Assembly: GCA_947371755.1 (NCBI GenBank)
Contig: CANBQT010000001.1
Span: forward strand, 1-64,000
Direction of reading: 5' to 3'
Source of the DNA: Chitinophagaceae bacterium
GTDB lineage: Bacteria > Bacteroidota > Bacteroidia > Chitinophagales > Chitinophagaceae
DNA length: 64,000 nt
Shown: positions 17,597-27,144 of the stretch, piece after piece
Position numbering within the stretch: position 1 is the stretch's first letter
How the letters are laid out: every line of letters begins with the position of its first letter
Translations under genes and position numbers: made by a program
Notes under the pieces: generated by a model
Databases searched by the model: none
What the model saw: only the letters and a program-made list of their open reading frames with translations
Told to the model about the DNA's origin: nothing

Positions 17597-19240
17597 ATGC
17601 CCGAAAACGACATTACCAAACCAGTAGATCTAACCACCCACGCAGAAGGTACTGGTGCCTTAAGATCAAGACGTCCGGTTTATATGGACTTCATGCCACC
17701 TTGTAATAGCGCTTGTCCTGCTGGAGAAAACATCCAGGGATGGATGGCACATGCACAAGCAGGCAATTATTTCGAAGCCTTTCAAACTATGTTAGAAGAC
17801 AATCCTTTCCCTGGAATCATGGGTAGGATTTGTGTAAAACCCTGTGAAACGGGCTGTAACAGAAATCATATTGATGATACAGTAAATATTCATGCGGTAG
17901 AAAGATTTATAGGCGACGAGGCTGTTAAAAATAACTGGCAATTAAGAACCAAAGTTCAACCAACCGGTAAAAGAGTATTGGTAGTTGGTGCTGGTCCGAG
18001 CGGACTTTCAGCGGCTTACCATCTTGCAAAAGCTGGTCATGAAGTAGAAATTTATGAAGCAAGTGGTCATATCGGCGGTCTGATGTGGGCTGGCATACCT
18101 GAATATCGCTTACCTAAGGAAATCTTAGATACTGAGATTAATAGAATCGCTCAATTAGGGGTAAAGATTCGCCTGAATGCTAAAGTTCATGATTTAAATG
18201 GCCTGAAGCAAGATGGTAAATTCGATGCTGTTTACTTAGCAATCGGTGCACAAAAAATTCAAGATGAAGTTTTTGATCGTGACGACTCTGTATATATTAA
18301 AACAGCTTTCGAATTTTTTAATGAGATCAAAACCAATAACAGTGCCTATCTCCATAAGAAAGTAGTGGTATATGGAGGCGGCAAGTTGGCCATGTACTTA
18401 TCCAGAATCATCAAACGATTTGGTTCAGATGCATCAGTTTATTTCCCAGGCGACAAAAAAATGATGCCGGCATACGATTACGAAACAGAAGATGCACTAG
18501 CAGAAGGAGTTGATGTTCTATTATACAAGAAGATCCATAAAATTGAAAATAAAAAGATCACCCTCGAAACAGTAAAAGTTGAAAAAGGCAAAGCAATCGG
18601 AACAGAAGAATTTCAAACAATCGATGCTGATGTACTGATTATTGCAAACCGTCAGGCAGCTGATACTGATTTCTTACAATCAATTGAGGGAATCAAATTA
18701 AATGAAGATGGCACGATTGTAATAGATGGACAAAGAATGACTGGTCACTCCGGCATTTTTGCAGGTGGCGATACACTTCCTGGTGAAAACAGAAGTGCTA
18801 CCATTGCGATTGGTCATGGTAAAAAAGCCGCAAGAACTATTAATAGTTACCTGGAAAACCAACCATATAATAAAGGCGAAAAGCACCCAACTGCGGGTTT
18901 CAGAAAACTGCATATGTGGTATAAAACAGAAGCCCCGCAAAAGGAACAAGATAAATTAGCGCCAGCTGAAGCTGTTAAATCATTTGATGAAATCAACGCT
19001 GGCTTCTCAGAAGCTGAAGCAAGATTTGAAGCCCAACGTTGTTTGAGTTGTGGTAACTGTTTTGAGTGTGATGGATGTTTTGGTGCATGCCCTGAAGATG
19101 CCATCATCAAATTAGGTAAAGGCAATCGCTATAAATTCAATTTAGAGGCTTGTACAGGATGTGCCGTTTGTTACGAACAATGCCCTTGTCATGCAATAGA
19201 AATGATTTCAGAACCCATAAATGAAACTACTAATGCCTAA
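17597..19240 (+). CDS. GltD-like NAD(P)H/FAD iron-sulfur oxidoreductase linked to PFOR
   Basis: A 547-residue flavoprotein. The N-terminal Fe-S motif of the GltD family is present (CNSACPAG and GRICVKPCETGC). An FAD-binding GAGPSGLSAAYHLA follows at about residue 130, then an NAD(P)-type VVYGGGKLAMYLS, and a late GIFAGGDT FAD motif. Unlike GltD, the C-terminus adds Cys clusters of the two-[4Fe-4S] type (CLSCGNCFECDGCFGACP and CTGCAVCYEQCPC). The gene overlaps nifJ by 8 nt, so the likely job is exchanging electrons between NAD(P)H and the ferredoxin-like centres fed by pyruvate:ferredoxin oxidoreductase, much as NfnB-type proteins do. That partnership is inferred; glutamate synthesis is unlikely because gltBD are elsewhere. 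Confidence 0.85.
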   Translation: MPENDITKPVDLTTHAEGTGALRSRRPVYMDFMPPCNSACPAGENIQGWMAHAQAGNYFEAFQTMLEDNPFPGIMGRICVKPCETGCNRNHIDDTVNIHAVERFIGDEAVKNNWQLRTKVQPTGKRVLVVGAGPSGLSAAYHLAKAGHEVEIYEASGHIGGLMWAGIPEYRLPKEILDTEINRIAQLGVKIRLNAKVHDLNGLKQDGKFDAVYLAIGAQKIQDEVFDRDDSVYIKTAFEFFNEIKTNNSAYLHKKVVVYGGGKLAMYLSRIIKRFGSDASVYFPGDKKMMPAYDYETEDALAEGVDVLLYKKIHKIENKKITLETVKVEKGKAIGTEEFQTIDADVLIIANRQAADTDFLQSIEGIKLNEDGTIVIDGQRMTGHSGIFAGGDTLPGENRSATIAIGHGKKAARTINSYLENQPYNKGEKHPTAGFRKLHMWYKTEAPQKEQDKLAPAEAVKSFDEINAGFSEAEARFEAQRCLSCGNCFECDGCFGACPEDAIIKLGKGNRYKFNLEACTGCAVCYEQCPCHAIEMISEPINETTNA

Positions 19241-22200
19241 TAAAAATATCATATCAACCATCGACGGTAACGAAGCCGCAGCTTATGTGGCCTATCGTGT
19301 CAACGAAGTTTGTGCCATCTATCCTATCACCCCATCTTCAACAATGGCCGAATTGGCCGATGAGTGGGCATCTAAAGGAACTAAAAATATATGGGGCGGT
19401 GTTCCTGATATTATGGAAATGCAAAGTGAAGCTGGTGCTGTGGGTACTGTTCACGGTGCTTTACAAACAGGATCACTCACTACCACATTTACTGCATCAC
19501 AGGGTTTAATGTTGATGCTTCCAAACATGTATAAAATTGCAGGAGAACTTACTGCTACCGTATTCCATGTAGCAGCACGTTCGTTAGCTGCACAAGGATT
19601 ATCCATTTTTGGAGACCATCAGGATGTAATGGCAGCAAGAACTACAGGTTTTGCACTTTTAAGTTCTGCAAGTGTTCAGGAAGCACATGACTTTGCTTTG
19701 ATAGCACAGAATGCCACATTAAAATCAAGAATCCCTTTTGTTCACTTCTTTGATGGTTTCCGTACTTCACATGAAGTAAATAAACTGGAACTATTAACCG
19801 ATGAGCAGATCAAATCAATGATTCCAGATGACTTAGTGATTGCACATAGAAATAGAGGCCTGAATCCTGAGCATCCTTTTATCAGAGGCACAGCTCAAAA
19901 CCCAGATGTTTATTTCCAGGGAAGAGAAACAGTTAATACATTCTATAATAATCTTCCTCAAATTGTAGAAGACTCTATGCGTGAATTTGAAAAACTCACC
20001 GGTAGAAAATATGAATTGTTCCAATATTCCGGAGCTCAAGATGCAGAGCGTGTAATAATTGTGATGGGATCTGGTGGAGAAACTGTTGCAGAAACCATGG
20101 AAGCATTGAATGCTGCTGGTGAAAAAAATGGTGTGATTCAGGTTCGTTTATATAGAACATTCTCTCTAGAACATTTGGTAAAAGCATTACCTGCTTCTGT
20201 AAAATCTATCGCAATTCTGGATAGAACTAAAGAATCTGGTTCTGCTGGTGAACCAATGTATCAGGATGTTTTGTCAACATTGGTAGAAGCTTTACAACAA
20301 GGCAAGATTAAACATCTTCCAAATTTAGTGGGTGGCCGTTATGGATTATCTTCTAAAGAATTCACTCCAGCCATGGTAAAAGCCGTGTTTGATGAATTGA
20401 AAAAGGAGAAACCTAAAAATGGATTTACAGTTGGTATCAATGATGATGTAACTCATATGAGTTTGTCTTATGATCCTTCTTATAAATTAGATGAATCTGA
20501 ATGGAGACAAGGTTTATTCTTTGGTCTTGGTGCAGATGGAACAGTAGGTGCCAATAAAAATACCATTAAGATCATTGGTGAAAATACTGACCTCTATGGA
20601 CAGGGGTATTTTGTATATGATTCAAAAAAATCAGGCGCAAGAACCGTTTCTCACTTACGTTTCGGTCCAAAACCAATCCGCGCACCTTACTTAATTTCAA
20701 AAGCGGATTTCATTGCTTGTCACCAATTCAACTTCACTGAAAAAGTAGAAATGTTGAGCTATGCGAGTGATGGTGCTACATTCTTATTAAATAGTCCTTA
20801 TAGCAAAGATGAGGTTTGGGATAAATTAACCGGTCAGGTTCAGAAAAGTATTATTGATAAGAAAATCAAATTCTTTGTAATCGATGCAACAACAGTTGCA
20901 AGAGAAACTGGCATGAGAGGCAGAATCAATACCATTATGCAAACCTGTTATTTCGCATTATCTGGTGTATTACCTAGAGATGCTGCGATAAAACAAATCA
21001 AAAAGGCAATTGAAAAAACCTATTTCAAAAAAGGACCAAAAGTAATAGAACAAAACTTTTTAGCCGTAGATGCCACTTTGGCAAATATGTATGAAGTAAA
21101 TTATCCAGGTTCCGTTTCCGCTGCCGATAATAACTTACAAACTGTTTCCGACAAAGCACCTGATTTTGTAAAGAATGTAACAGCCATCATGATGGCCGAT
21201 CATGGCGATACATTACCAGTAAGCATGATGCCAATTGATGGCACCTACCCTAGCGGAACTACACAATGGGAAAAAAGAAATGTAAGCGACAGAGTGGCCG
21301 TATGGGAACCTGATATGTGTATCCAATGCGGAAACTGCGCCTATGTTTGTCCGCATAGTGTTATCCGTTCAAAATTCTATCATAAAGACAATTTAAAAGG
21401 TGTAGGCGATGGATTTAAACACGCCCCAATCAATGCCAGAGGATTTCCTGAAACACAATATACTTTACAGGTTTATTTGGAAGATTGTACTGGATGTAAT
21501 TTGTGTACAGAGGTTTGTCCGGTTTCTGATCCTTTAAACAAAGAACGCAAAGCGATTAACTTAGCAGACAAAGAACCCATCTTAGAGGTTGAACAAAAAA
21601 ACATTGAAACATTTGAAAATATCACCTGGAACGATCGTTCAAAAATTGATTTTTCAACTGTTCATGGTGCTCAGTTCTTAGAACCTCTATTCGAATTTTC
21701 TGGAGCTTGTGCAGGATGTGGAGAAACTCCATATTTGAAATTATTGTCTCAGTTATTTGGTCAAAGATTATTGGTAGCTAATGCAACAGGTTGCTCCTCA
21801 ATCTATGGAGGTAATTTACCTACTACACCTTGGACTGTAAACAAAGAAGGACGCGGACCAGCATGGTCAAACTCCTTATTTGAAGACAATGCTGAGTTTG
21901 GATTAGGTATGAGAATCACGGCAGATAATCAATTGAATATGGCTAAACAATTGCTGAATGAATTGAAACCTGAATTGGGTGAAGATTTTGTAGATGAGAT
22001 CATGAACGCAAAACAAACACACGAATCAGAATTAGCCATTCAACAATTGAGGGTTCAATTACTAAAAGAAAAGCTTTCTAAATTAAGAGAACCAGCTGCC
22101 AAACATTTGCTTTCAGTTTGCGATCAACTTGTTCGCAGAAGCGTCTGGTTAGTAGGTGGAGATGGATGGGCTTATGATATTGGCTATGGTGGTCTTGACC

Positions 22201-22805
22201 ATGCACTAGCAAGTGGACGTAATGTGAAGATCCTGGTGATGGATACCGAAGTATATTCAAATACTGGTGGTCAATCCTCTAAGTCTACTCCTACCGCAGC
22301 AACTGCAAAATTTGCAGCAGCAGGTAAAACTGGTGGCAAGAAAGATTTAGCCATGCAGGCCATGTCATATGGTAATGTATATGTAGCCAGAATTGCATTT
22401 GGAGCTAACCCGCAACAAACACTGTTAGCATTGCGTGAAGCCGAAGCTTACGACGGACCAGCTTTGATATTAGCATATAGCCATTGCATAGCTCACGGAT
22501 ACGATCTTAAAAATGGTTTAACTCAACAGAATATGGCAGTAGCAAGCGGTCACTGGCCTTTATTGAGATATAATCCAATTTTAAGAACTAAAAATCAAAA
22601 CCCATTTGTATTAGATTCTCCAAGACCTACTATTAGTTTAAGAGACTATGCATACAATGAGTTAAGATATAAAGTGCTAACACAAACCAATCCAGAAGAA
22701 GCCGAAAGATTGATGGTGCATGCACAGAATTTAGTGAATTTAAAATGGAAAACTTATGAAGAACTAGCAACTAAAAAAGCTAGTGACTTTGTACCGTTGG
22801 GATAA
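19233..22805 (+). CDS. nifJ: pyruvate:ferredoxin (flavodoxin) oxidoreductase
   Basis: A 1190-residue single-chain PFOR, the usual length. It converts pyruvate and CoA to acetyl-CoA and CO2 and reduces ferredoxin or flavodoxin. N-terminal domain I has AAAYVAYRVNEVCAIYPITP (YPITPSS motif). Two [4Fe-4S] ferredoxin motifs occur in the middle (CIQCGNCAYVCPHS and CTGCNLCTEVCPV). The proximal cluster and thiamine-diphosphate domain begin at SGACAGCGETPY and include GGDGWAYDIGYGGLDH and DTEVYSNTGGQ. I chose the ATG at 19233 (MPNKNIIS), because the one at 19221 lies deeper in the preceding gene and the family starts here. Translationally coupled to the GltD-like gene. Suggests a fermentative or microaerobic route, or reversible pyruvate synthesis. 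Confidence 0.96.
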   Translation: MPNKNIISTIDGNEAAAYVAYRVNEVCAIYPITPSSTMAELADEWASKGTKNIWGGVPDIMEMQSEAGAVGTVHGALQTGSLTTTFTASQGLMLMLPNMYKIAGELTATVFHVAARSLAAQGLSIFGDHQDVMAARTTGFALLSSASVQEAHDFALIAQNATLKSRIPFVHFFDGFRTSHEVNKLELLTDEQIKSMIPDDLVIAHRNRGLNPEHPFIRGTAQNPDVYFQGRETVNTFYNNLPQIVEDSMREFEKLTGRKYELFQYSGAQDAERVIIVMGSGGETVAETMEALNAAGEKNGVIQVRLYRTFSLEHLVKALPASVKSIAILDRTKESGSAGEPMYQDVLSTLVEALQQGKIKHLPNLVGGRYGLSSKEFTPAMVKAVFDELKKEKPKNGFTVGINDDVTHMSLSYDPSYKLDESEWRQGLFFGLGADGTVGANKNTIKIIGENTDLYGQGYFVYDSKKSGARTVSHLRFGPKPIRAPYLISKADFIACHQFNFTEKVEMLSYASDGATFLLNSPYSKDEVWDKLTGQVQKSIIDKKIKFFVIDATTVARETGMRGRINTIMQTCYFALSGVLPRDAAIKQIKKAIEKTYFKKGPKVIEQNFLAVDATLANMYEVNYPGSVSAADNNLQTVSDKAPDFVKNVTAIMMADHGDTLPVSMMPIDGTYPSGTTQWEKRNVSDRVAVWEPDMCIQCGNCAYVCPHSVIRSKFYHKDNLKGVGDGFKHAPINARGFPETQYTLQVYLEDCTGCNLCTEVCPVSDPLNKERKAINLADKEPILEVEQKNIETFENITWNDRSKIDFSTVHGAQFLEPLFEFSGACAGCGETPYLKLLSQLFGQRLLVANATGCSSIYGGNLPTTPWTVNKEGRGPAWSNSLFEDNAEFGLGMRITADNQLNMAKQLLNELKPELGEDFVDEIMNAKQTHESELAIQQLRVQLLKEKLSKLREPAAKHLLSVCDQLVRRSVWLVGGDGWAYDIGYGGLDHALASGRNVKILVMDTEVYSNTGGQSSKSTPTAATAKFAAAGKTGGKKDLAMQAMSYGNVYVARIAFGANPQQTLLALREAEAYDGPALILAYSHCIAHGYDLKNGLTQQNMAVASGHWPLLRYNPILRTKNQNPFVLDSPRPTISLRDYAYNELRYKVLTQTNPEEAERLMVHAQNLVNLKWKTYEELATKKASDFVPLG

Positions 22806-22824
22806 GTTTGGAATGTTTAGGATG

Positions 22825-22860
22825 AAAGAATGCCACCTAGTAAAACAGGTGGCATTCTTT
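22825..22860. terminator. bidirectional terminator between nifJ and the kinase gene
   Basis: Perfect 14-bp stem AAAGAATGCCACCT/AGGTGGCATTCTTT with an 8-nt loop. The minus-strand gene's stop codon (22859-22861) overlaps the foot of the stem, so one hairpin ends both convergent transcripts. Confidence 0.85.
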
Positions 22861-23899
22861 ATTGTAATAATGATTTTTTCTCAATTAGCTTTTCTAAAAG
22901 CTGTATTTGATTAATAGCACGTACAAAATTATTTCCTTCATATTTAGCACCATAATAACGATCATTATTCAAATGATCGGTTAGAAACCTTAGTGCTTGC
23001 ATATAAATCATAAACTGTGCGGCATAAAAAAAATATTGTTTTTCTTTTGTCGACAATTCATCTCCCATCGCATCGGCATAACCACTCACAATAGCTTGGT
23101 AGATGTCTGTTCGAATAACAATTTTATTGAGATCCTTTTCTTCCTCACTAACCGGACACAAATAAGTTCGCATCATATCACCCACGTCACTAATAAACAA
23201 TCCTGGCATTAATGTATCGAGATCTATCACACAAATTCCTTTATTGGAAGCATCGAATAATACATTGCTGATTTTGGTATCGTGATGAGTCACGCGCCTT
23301 TTAAATTCTTTATCAGTTAGAATTGACTCATACACAGCAACAATACCTTTGTGTTTGATCAATTGTTCAATCTCCTTTTTCGATTGATGAATCCTTGATG
23401 AATCCCCTGAAATTAATGATGCTTCGAACTGGTGATAACGTAAGGACAAATTATGGAAATCAGGTAAAGTCTCATACAATTGTTGCGTATTGAACCCACT
23501 CAACAATTTTGTAAAATTTCCGAACTGCTTGGCACCTTCAAATGCTTCTGCTGCAGTATCAACCACTAATTTAGCATGCGATCCATGTACAAATGGAAAT
23601 AATCGATAGTATTTATTTTCGAAATAAAACATCGATTTCCCATCAGTTGTTTGAACTGGGCGAACAAAAAAATAATTGGGTGAATTTTGCAGTAAATATT
23701 CACCAACAGCATCAATATTACTGGCAATAGCTTCGGGTTCGGGGAACACATTTTGATTGATGGTTTGCAAAATAAAATCACCCTTGGAACAACTTAGTTT
23801 CCAGGTATGATTGATCAAACCAGCACCAAAACTTTGCTGTTCTAAATCATTCAGGTCAAGTTCAAATGATCTTAATACTTCAATGGGAATCAATTCCAT
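22859..23899 (-). CDS. aminoglycoside-phosphotransferase-family sugar kinase (NahK-like)
   Basis: A 346-residue small-molecule kinase of the APH/choline kinase fold. The catalytic loop is HHDTKISNVLFD (HxDxxxxN) and the metal-binding Asp is in VIDLDTLMPG. The early segment GAGLINHTWKL is the nucleotide-binding loop region. N-acetylhexosamine 1-kinases have this architecture, and the gene follows a GH109-type N-acetylgalactosaminidase by 9 nt, so phosphorylating released GalNAc or GlcNAc is a good guess but not shown by the sequence. The ATG at 23899 (MELIPIEVL) is preferred over an in-frame TTG directly after the upstream stop. Confidence 0.8.
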   Translation of the reverse strand: MELIPIEVLRSFELDLNDLEQQSFGAGLINHTWKLSCSKGDFILQTINQNVFPEPEAIASNIDAVGEYLLQNSPNYFFVRPVQTTDGKSMFYFENKYYRLFPFVHGSHAKLVVDTAAEAFEGAKQFGNFTKLLSGFNTQQLYETLPDFHNLSLRYHQFEASLISGDSSRIHQSKKEIEQLIKHKGIVAVYESILTDKEFKRRVTHHDTKISNVLFDASNKGICVIDLDTLMPGLFISDVGDMMRTYLCPVSEEEKDLNKIVIRTDIYQAIVSGYADAMGDELSTKEKQYFFYAAQFMIYMQALRFLTDHLNNDRYYGAKYEGNNFVRAINQIQLLEKLIEKKSLLQ

Positions 23900-23908
23900 T
23901 TTTATCAA

Positions 23909-25264
23909 TTAGTAAGTATCATTTAAGGCAAACACTGGTTTGCGATACATCCATTGGCCTCCTGTAAAATCAGGGAATTCAACGGTTTGGCATCCAAGAT
24001 CTATTGACTTTTCACTCAATGGAGAAATAGCACTCCAGGTGGCTGCGTCGTATACATCCAATGGAGTTGCTGTATTATGTTTGATACTTTCTACCAAGGC
24101 ATGAATTACAAAAAAATCCATTCCGCCATGTCCTGCACCTGCTGTTTCTTTACTCCAACGTTGCCATAGAGGATGATCGTACTTGTCTAGCCACTGCTTG
24201 GCATCATCCCACTGATGTGCCTTTGCAGATTTATCCTGAATATAGATACTCTTATTTACATCCATCCAAAGACCTTCCGTTCCTTGTACTCTAAACCCTA
24301 ATGAATAGGGTCTTGGCAGGTTGGTATCGTGTTGCAATAAAATGGTTTCACCATTCACACAATTAATAGAAGTGGTAACCACATCACCTAATTTAAAATT
24401 CACTTTTGCATTAGGATGATTTTCTCCTCCCTGTTTAACAATATGATTGTGCAACCCCCTTGCTTTGGATGAAAAAGAACAAAGTGAAATAAATCTATTT
24501 CCTCTATTGATATTAATATAATTAGCAACTGGTCCTACACCGTGAGTTGGATACAAATCACCATTTCGATGAACAGAATGTTCCGTTCTCCAATGTGCTT
24601 CCGAATATCCTTTTTCACCAAATTCAACTCCATGGCCGTATACATCTGTTCCATTATTAAATTTCACTTCACGAAGATCGTGTTGATACCCTCCTTGCAA
24701 ATGGATGATTTCTCCGAACAAACCTTGACGTACCATATTCAACACGGCCATCACATCTCTTCGATAGCAAACATTCTCGAGCATCATCACATGTCCCTTA
24801 TATTTCTCTGCAGCATGCACCACTTCCCAATGATCTTCTAAGCTGATGCCTATGATTACTTCTGAACCCACATATTTTATACCTGATTCCAGACTGCCAA
24901 TAATCATTGCCTTATGCCATTCCCAAGGTGTGGCGATTACTATACCATCTAAATGATGCTTCTCAATCATTTTTTTCCATGCAAGATTATCTCCAGTAAA
25001 TATTTCGGGCATTTTTTTGCCACTCTTGGTAATAATTCCTTTGGCTTCTGTGAGCGTACGTTCATCAATATCACAAATAGCCACTAGTTCTACATCATCT
25101 CTGCGTAACAAAAGATCTAAATGATTTAAACCCCTTTGTCCTACACCTATGATACCCATTTTTACTTTTGTGTCTGCAACACTTGCAAATAATTTATTAG
25201 ATGATGCTATTGCCAAAGAAGCAGCAGCCATTCCTGTATTGCGGATAAAATCTTTTCTATGCAT
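23909..25264 (-). CDS. GH109-type Gfo/Idh/MocA enzyme (alpha-N-acetylgalactosaminidase-like)
   Basis: A 451-residue exported member of the Gfo/Idh/MocA family. The first ~27 residues are a Tat-like leader (HRKDFIRNTGMAAAS). The NAD-binding strand and loop read MGIIGVGQRGLNHLDLL, followed by ELVAICDID. Later motifs ENVCYRRDVMAV, HLQGGYQHDLRE, HWRTEHSVHRNGDLYPTHG and GAGHGGMDFFV are those of GH109, which uses bound NAD to cleave alpha-linked N-acetylgalactosamine. Family membership is strong by eye; substrate may differ, because the family is broader than characterised enzymes. Operon with the kinase just downstream; upstream lies the terminator of the protease gene. Confidence 0.85.
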   Translation of the reverse strand: MHRKDFIRNTGMAAASLAIASSNKLFASVADTKVKMGIIGVGQRGLNHLDLLLRRDDVELVAICDIDERTLTEAKGIITKSGKKMPEIFTGDNLAWKKMIEKHHLDGIVIATPWEWHKAMIIGSLESGIKYVGSEVIIGISLEDHWEVVHAAEKYKGHVMMLENVCYRRDVMAVLNMVRQGLFGEIIHLQGGYQHDLREVKFNNGTDVYGHGVEFGEKGYSEAHWRTEHSVHRNGDLYPTHGVGPVANYININRGNRFISLCSFSSKARGLHNHIVKQGGENHPNAKVNFKLGDVVTTSINCVNGETILLQHDTNLPRPYSLGFRVQGTEGLWMDVNKSIYIQDKSAKAHQWDDAKQWLDKYDHPLWQRWSKETAGAGHGGMDFFVIHALVESIKHNTATPLDVYDAATWSAISPLSEKSIDLGCQTVEFPDFTGGQWMYRKPVFALNDTY

Positions 25265-25332
25265 TTTGTAAGGTTTAATTGATTGGAAGCTTTAAAATTT
25301 TAGTAATGTTACTGAAAGGATTCATATCAGGC

Positions 25333-25367
25333 AAAAAAAAACAAGGGCTGAAAAATCAACCTTTGTT
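25333..25367 (-). terminator. terminator of the S41 peptidase gene
   Basis: A near-perfect 12-bp hairpin (25341-25351 with 25356-25366, one mismatch and one G-U pair), followed on the minus strand by nine T. Lies between the S41 peptidase gene and GH109. Confidence 0.7.
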
Positions 25368-25397
25368 TTATGAATAAAATTTCGAACCAATGTTTGG

Positions 25398-26987
25398 TTA
25401 TTTTAATGACGAAAGTGCTTTCTGTACCGCAGCATCATACCTGTTGGCAATTTCAAAATAACCTTCCATCCGCCAAATCTGCTTAGCCATGTAAGTCTGC
25501 AATCTTTGACTGATCTGGATTTTCTCTTTATCAGTAAAAGGATTTACAATAACGCCATCATGCGTTAAAGAAAATTCCCTTAATGCAGTAAACTCTTTAT
25601 CTCCGGGTTGAAAATCTGTTAGTATATTTTCAGGCTTGGAAATTTGGTCAAATTTCGCCCTGTTCTGTAAATAATATCTGTATACGAAATTGCTCAGTGA
25701 ATTTCTGTAATACAATCTCAGCACATTTTCGCTAATATTTACGGTATCCAAAGGAATAAAAATGTCTGGTGTAATACCTCCGCCATCATACACTAATTTA
25801 CCACTTGGTGTTTTAAATGCCTTACCCTTTGGTTTTGAAGTATCTTCTTTTATCATGGAACCATTATGAAATCTATTCAAAAGTTCCTCACTGTATTCCT
25901 GATGGTCCTTACCATAGGGTTTCTGAATATTTCTTCCCAATGGAGTATAATAACGTGCAATGGTTAAACGAACTGCGCTCCCATCACTCAATTGAAATTG
26001 TTGTTGAACTAATCCTTTACCAAAAGTTCTTCTGCCTATAATGGTTGCCCTGTCCCAGTCTTGTAATGCACCTGCCAAAACCTCGCTAGCAGAAGCGGAA
26101 CTTTCGTCCACCAATACCACCAACTTACCCGTTTCAAAAATACCATCTCTTCTGCAACGATTATCCATTCTTGATTGATGATCTCCTTCAGTATAGACAA
26201 TTAATTTATCTCCACTTAAAAACTCATCCGAAATGGCAATGGCTTCTTTTAAAAGCCCGCCCCCATTTCCGCGTAAGTCGAGTATTAATTTTTGCATGCC
26301 ATTCTTTTTCAGAACACCCATACTTTCCATAAATGCCTCATACGAACGATCCGCAAATCGGTTAATTCTTATAAAGCCAGTTTCTTTATCCAGCATATAA
26401 GAAACATCAATGATTGGCACTGGAAATGAAGCTCTTTCAACAATTTTATCTATCAATTTTCCTGACCTTACTATTTTAATTTTTACTTTAGTTCCTGCCT
26501 CGCCTTTTAACAATGATCTTACCTTCTCTACTTTTAAATATTTACCTGCGATCTGAATACTGTCATTTATTGCAACAAACTTATCTCCCACTTCAATACC
26601 TGCTTTTTCTGAAGGACCTGTTTTAATTACATTCATCACATTTACCGTGTCCTCAAATACCTGAAACTCAATTCCTATACCCTTTATATTATCCTGTAAA
26701 TGTTCATCTGCAGCAGTTAATTGTTCTGAGGGAATTAAAACAGAATGTGGATCAAGATGCGAAAGCAATTGATTAACAGCTAGTTGATTAATGCTATCTG
26801 AAGCAACTTTATCAACATACCTGCTCTTTACTAAATCTACAACCTCCTGTAAAGAAGTCCTTTTTGAGAAACCAAGAAATTTACCTCCTGTAGTCTCTTC
26901 TCTAAGTTGATAACCAATTAACATTCCTAATACAATCATTACTGCGAACAAAACCGGTAACCAAACCTGCAATTTTTTGCTTCCCAT
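25398..26987 (-). CDS. C-terminal processing peptidase, S41 family
   Basis: A 529-residue CtpA/Prc-type serine protease. It has one N-terminal membrane helix (LPVLFAVMIVLGMLIGYQL), then a PDZ domain at about residues 80-165 (GIGIEFQVFEDTVNV, GPSEKAGIEVGDKF). The protease core carries LDLRGNGGGLL and the catalytic Ser in VDESSASASEVL with the Lys in RRTFGKGLVQQ, the Ser/Lys dyad of the family. Probably cleaves periplasmic proteins at their C-termini. Length and domain order are typical of Bacteroidota. Single gene with its own terminator. Confidence 0.92.
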   Translation of the reverse strand: MGSKKLQVWLPVLFAVMIVLGMLIGYQLREETTGGKFLGFSKRTSLQEVVDLVKSRYVDKVASDSINQLAVNQLLSHLDPHSVLIPSEQLTAADEHLQDNIKGIGIEFQVFEDTVNVMNVIKTGPSEKAGIEVGDKFVAINDSIQIAGKYLKVEKVRSLLKGEAGTKVKIKIVRSGKLIDKIVERASFPVPIIDVSYMLDKETGFIRINRFADRSYEAFMESMGVLKKNGMQKLILDLRGNGGGLLKEAIAISDEFLSGDKLIVYTEGDHQSRMDNRCRRDGIFETGKLVVLVDESSASASEVLAGALQDWDRATIIGRRTFGKGLVQQQFQLSDGSAVRLTIARYYTPLGRNIQKPYGKDHQEYSEELLNRFHNGSMIKEDTSKPKGKAFKTPSGKLVYDGGGITPDIFIPLDTVNISENVLRLYYRNSLSNFVYRYYLQNRAKFDQISKPENILTDFQPGDKEFTALREFSLTHDGVIVNPFTDKEKIQISQRLQTYMAKQIWRMEGYFEIANRYDAAVQKALSSLK

Positions 26988-27144
26988 ATAGTATACTTCT
27001 TTGTAACTTGAAATAGAATGCGAATATCTGTATTAATGCTTGAATCTGAGATAAAGGTTTGTTGTTTCGGATGAATGGTATAAGTTGCGGGTTGATTTGA
27101 TAGACAGACCAAAGAAAGAATTTTAGACTAGAAAAAATAATAAT

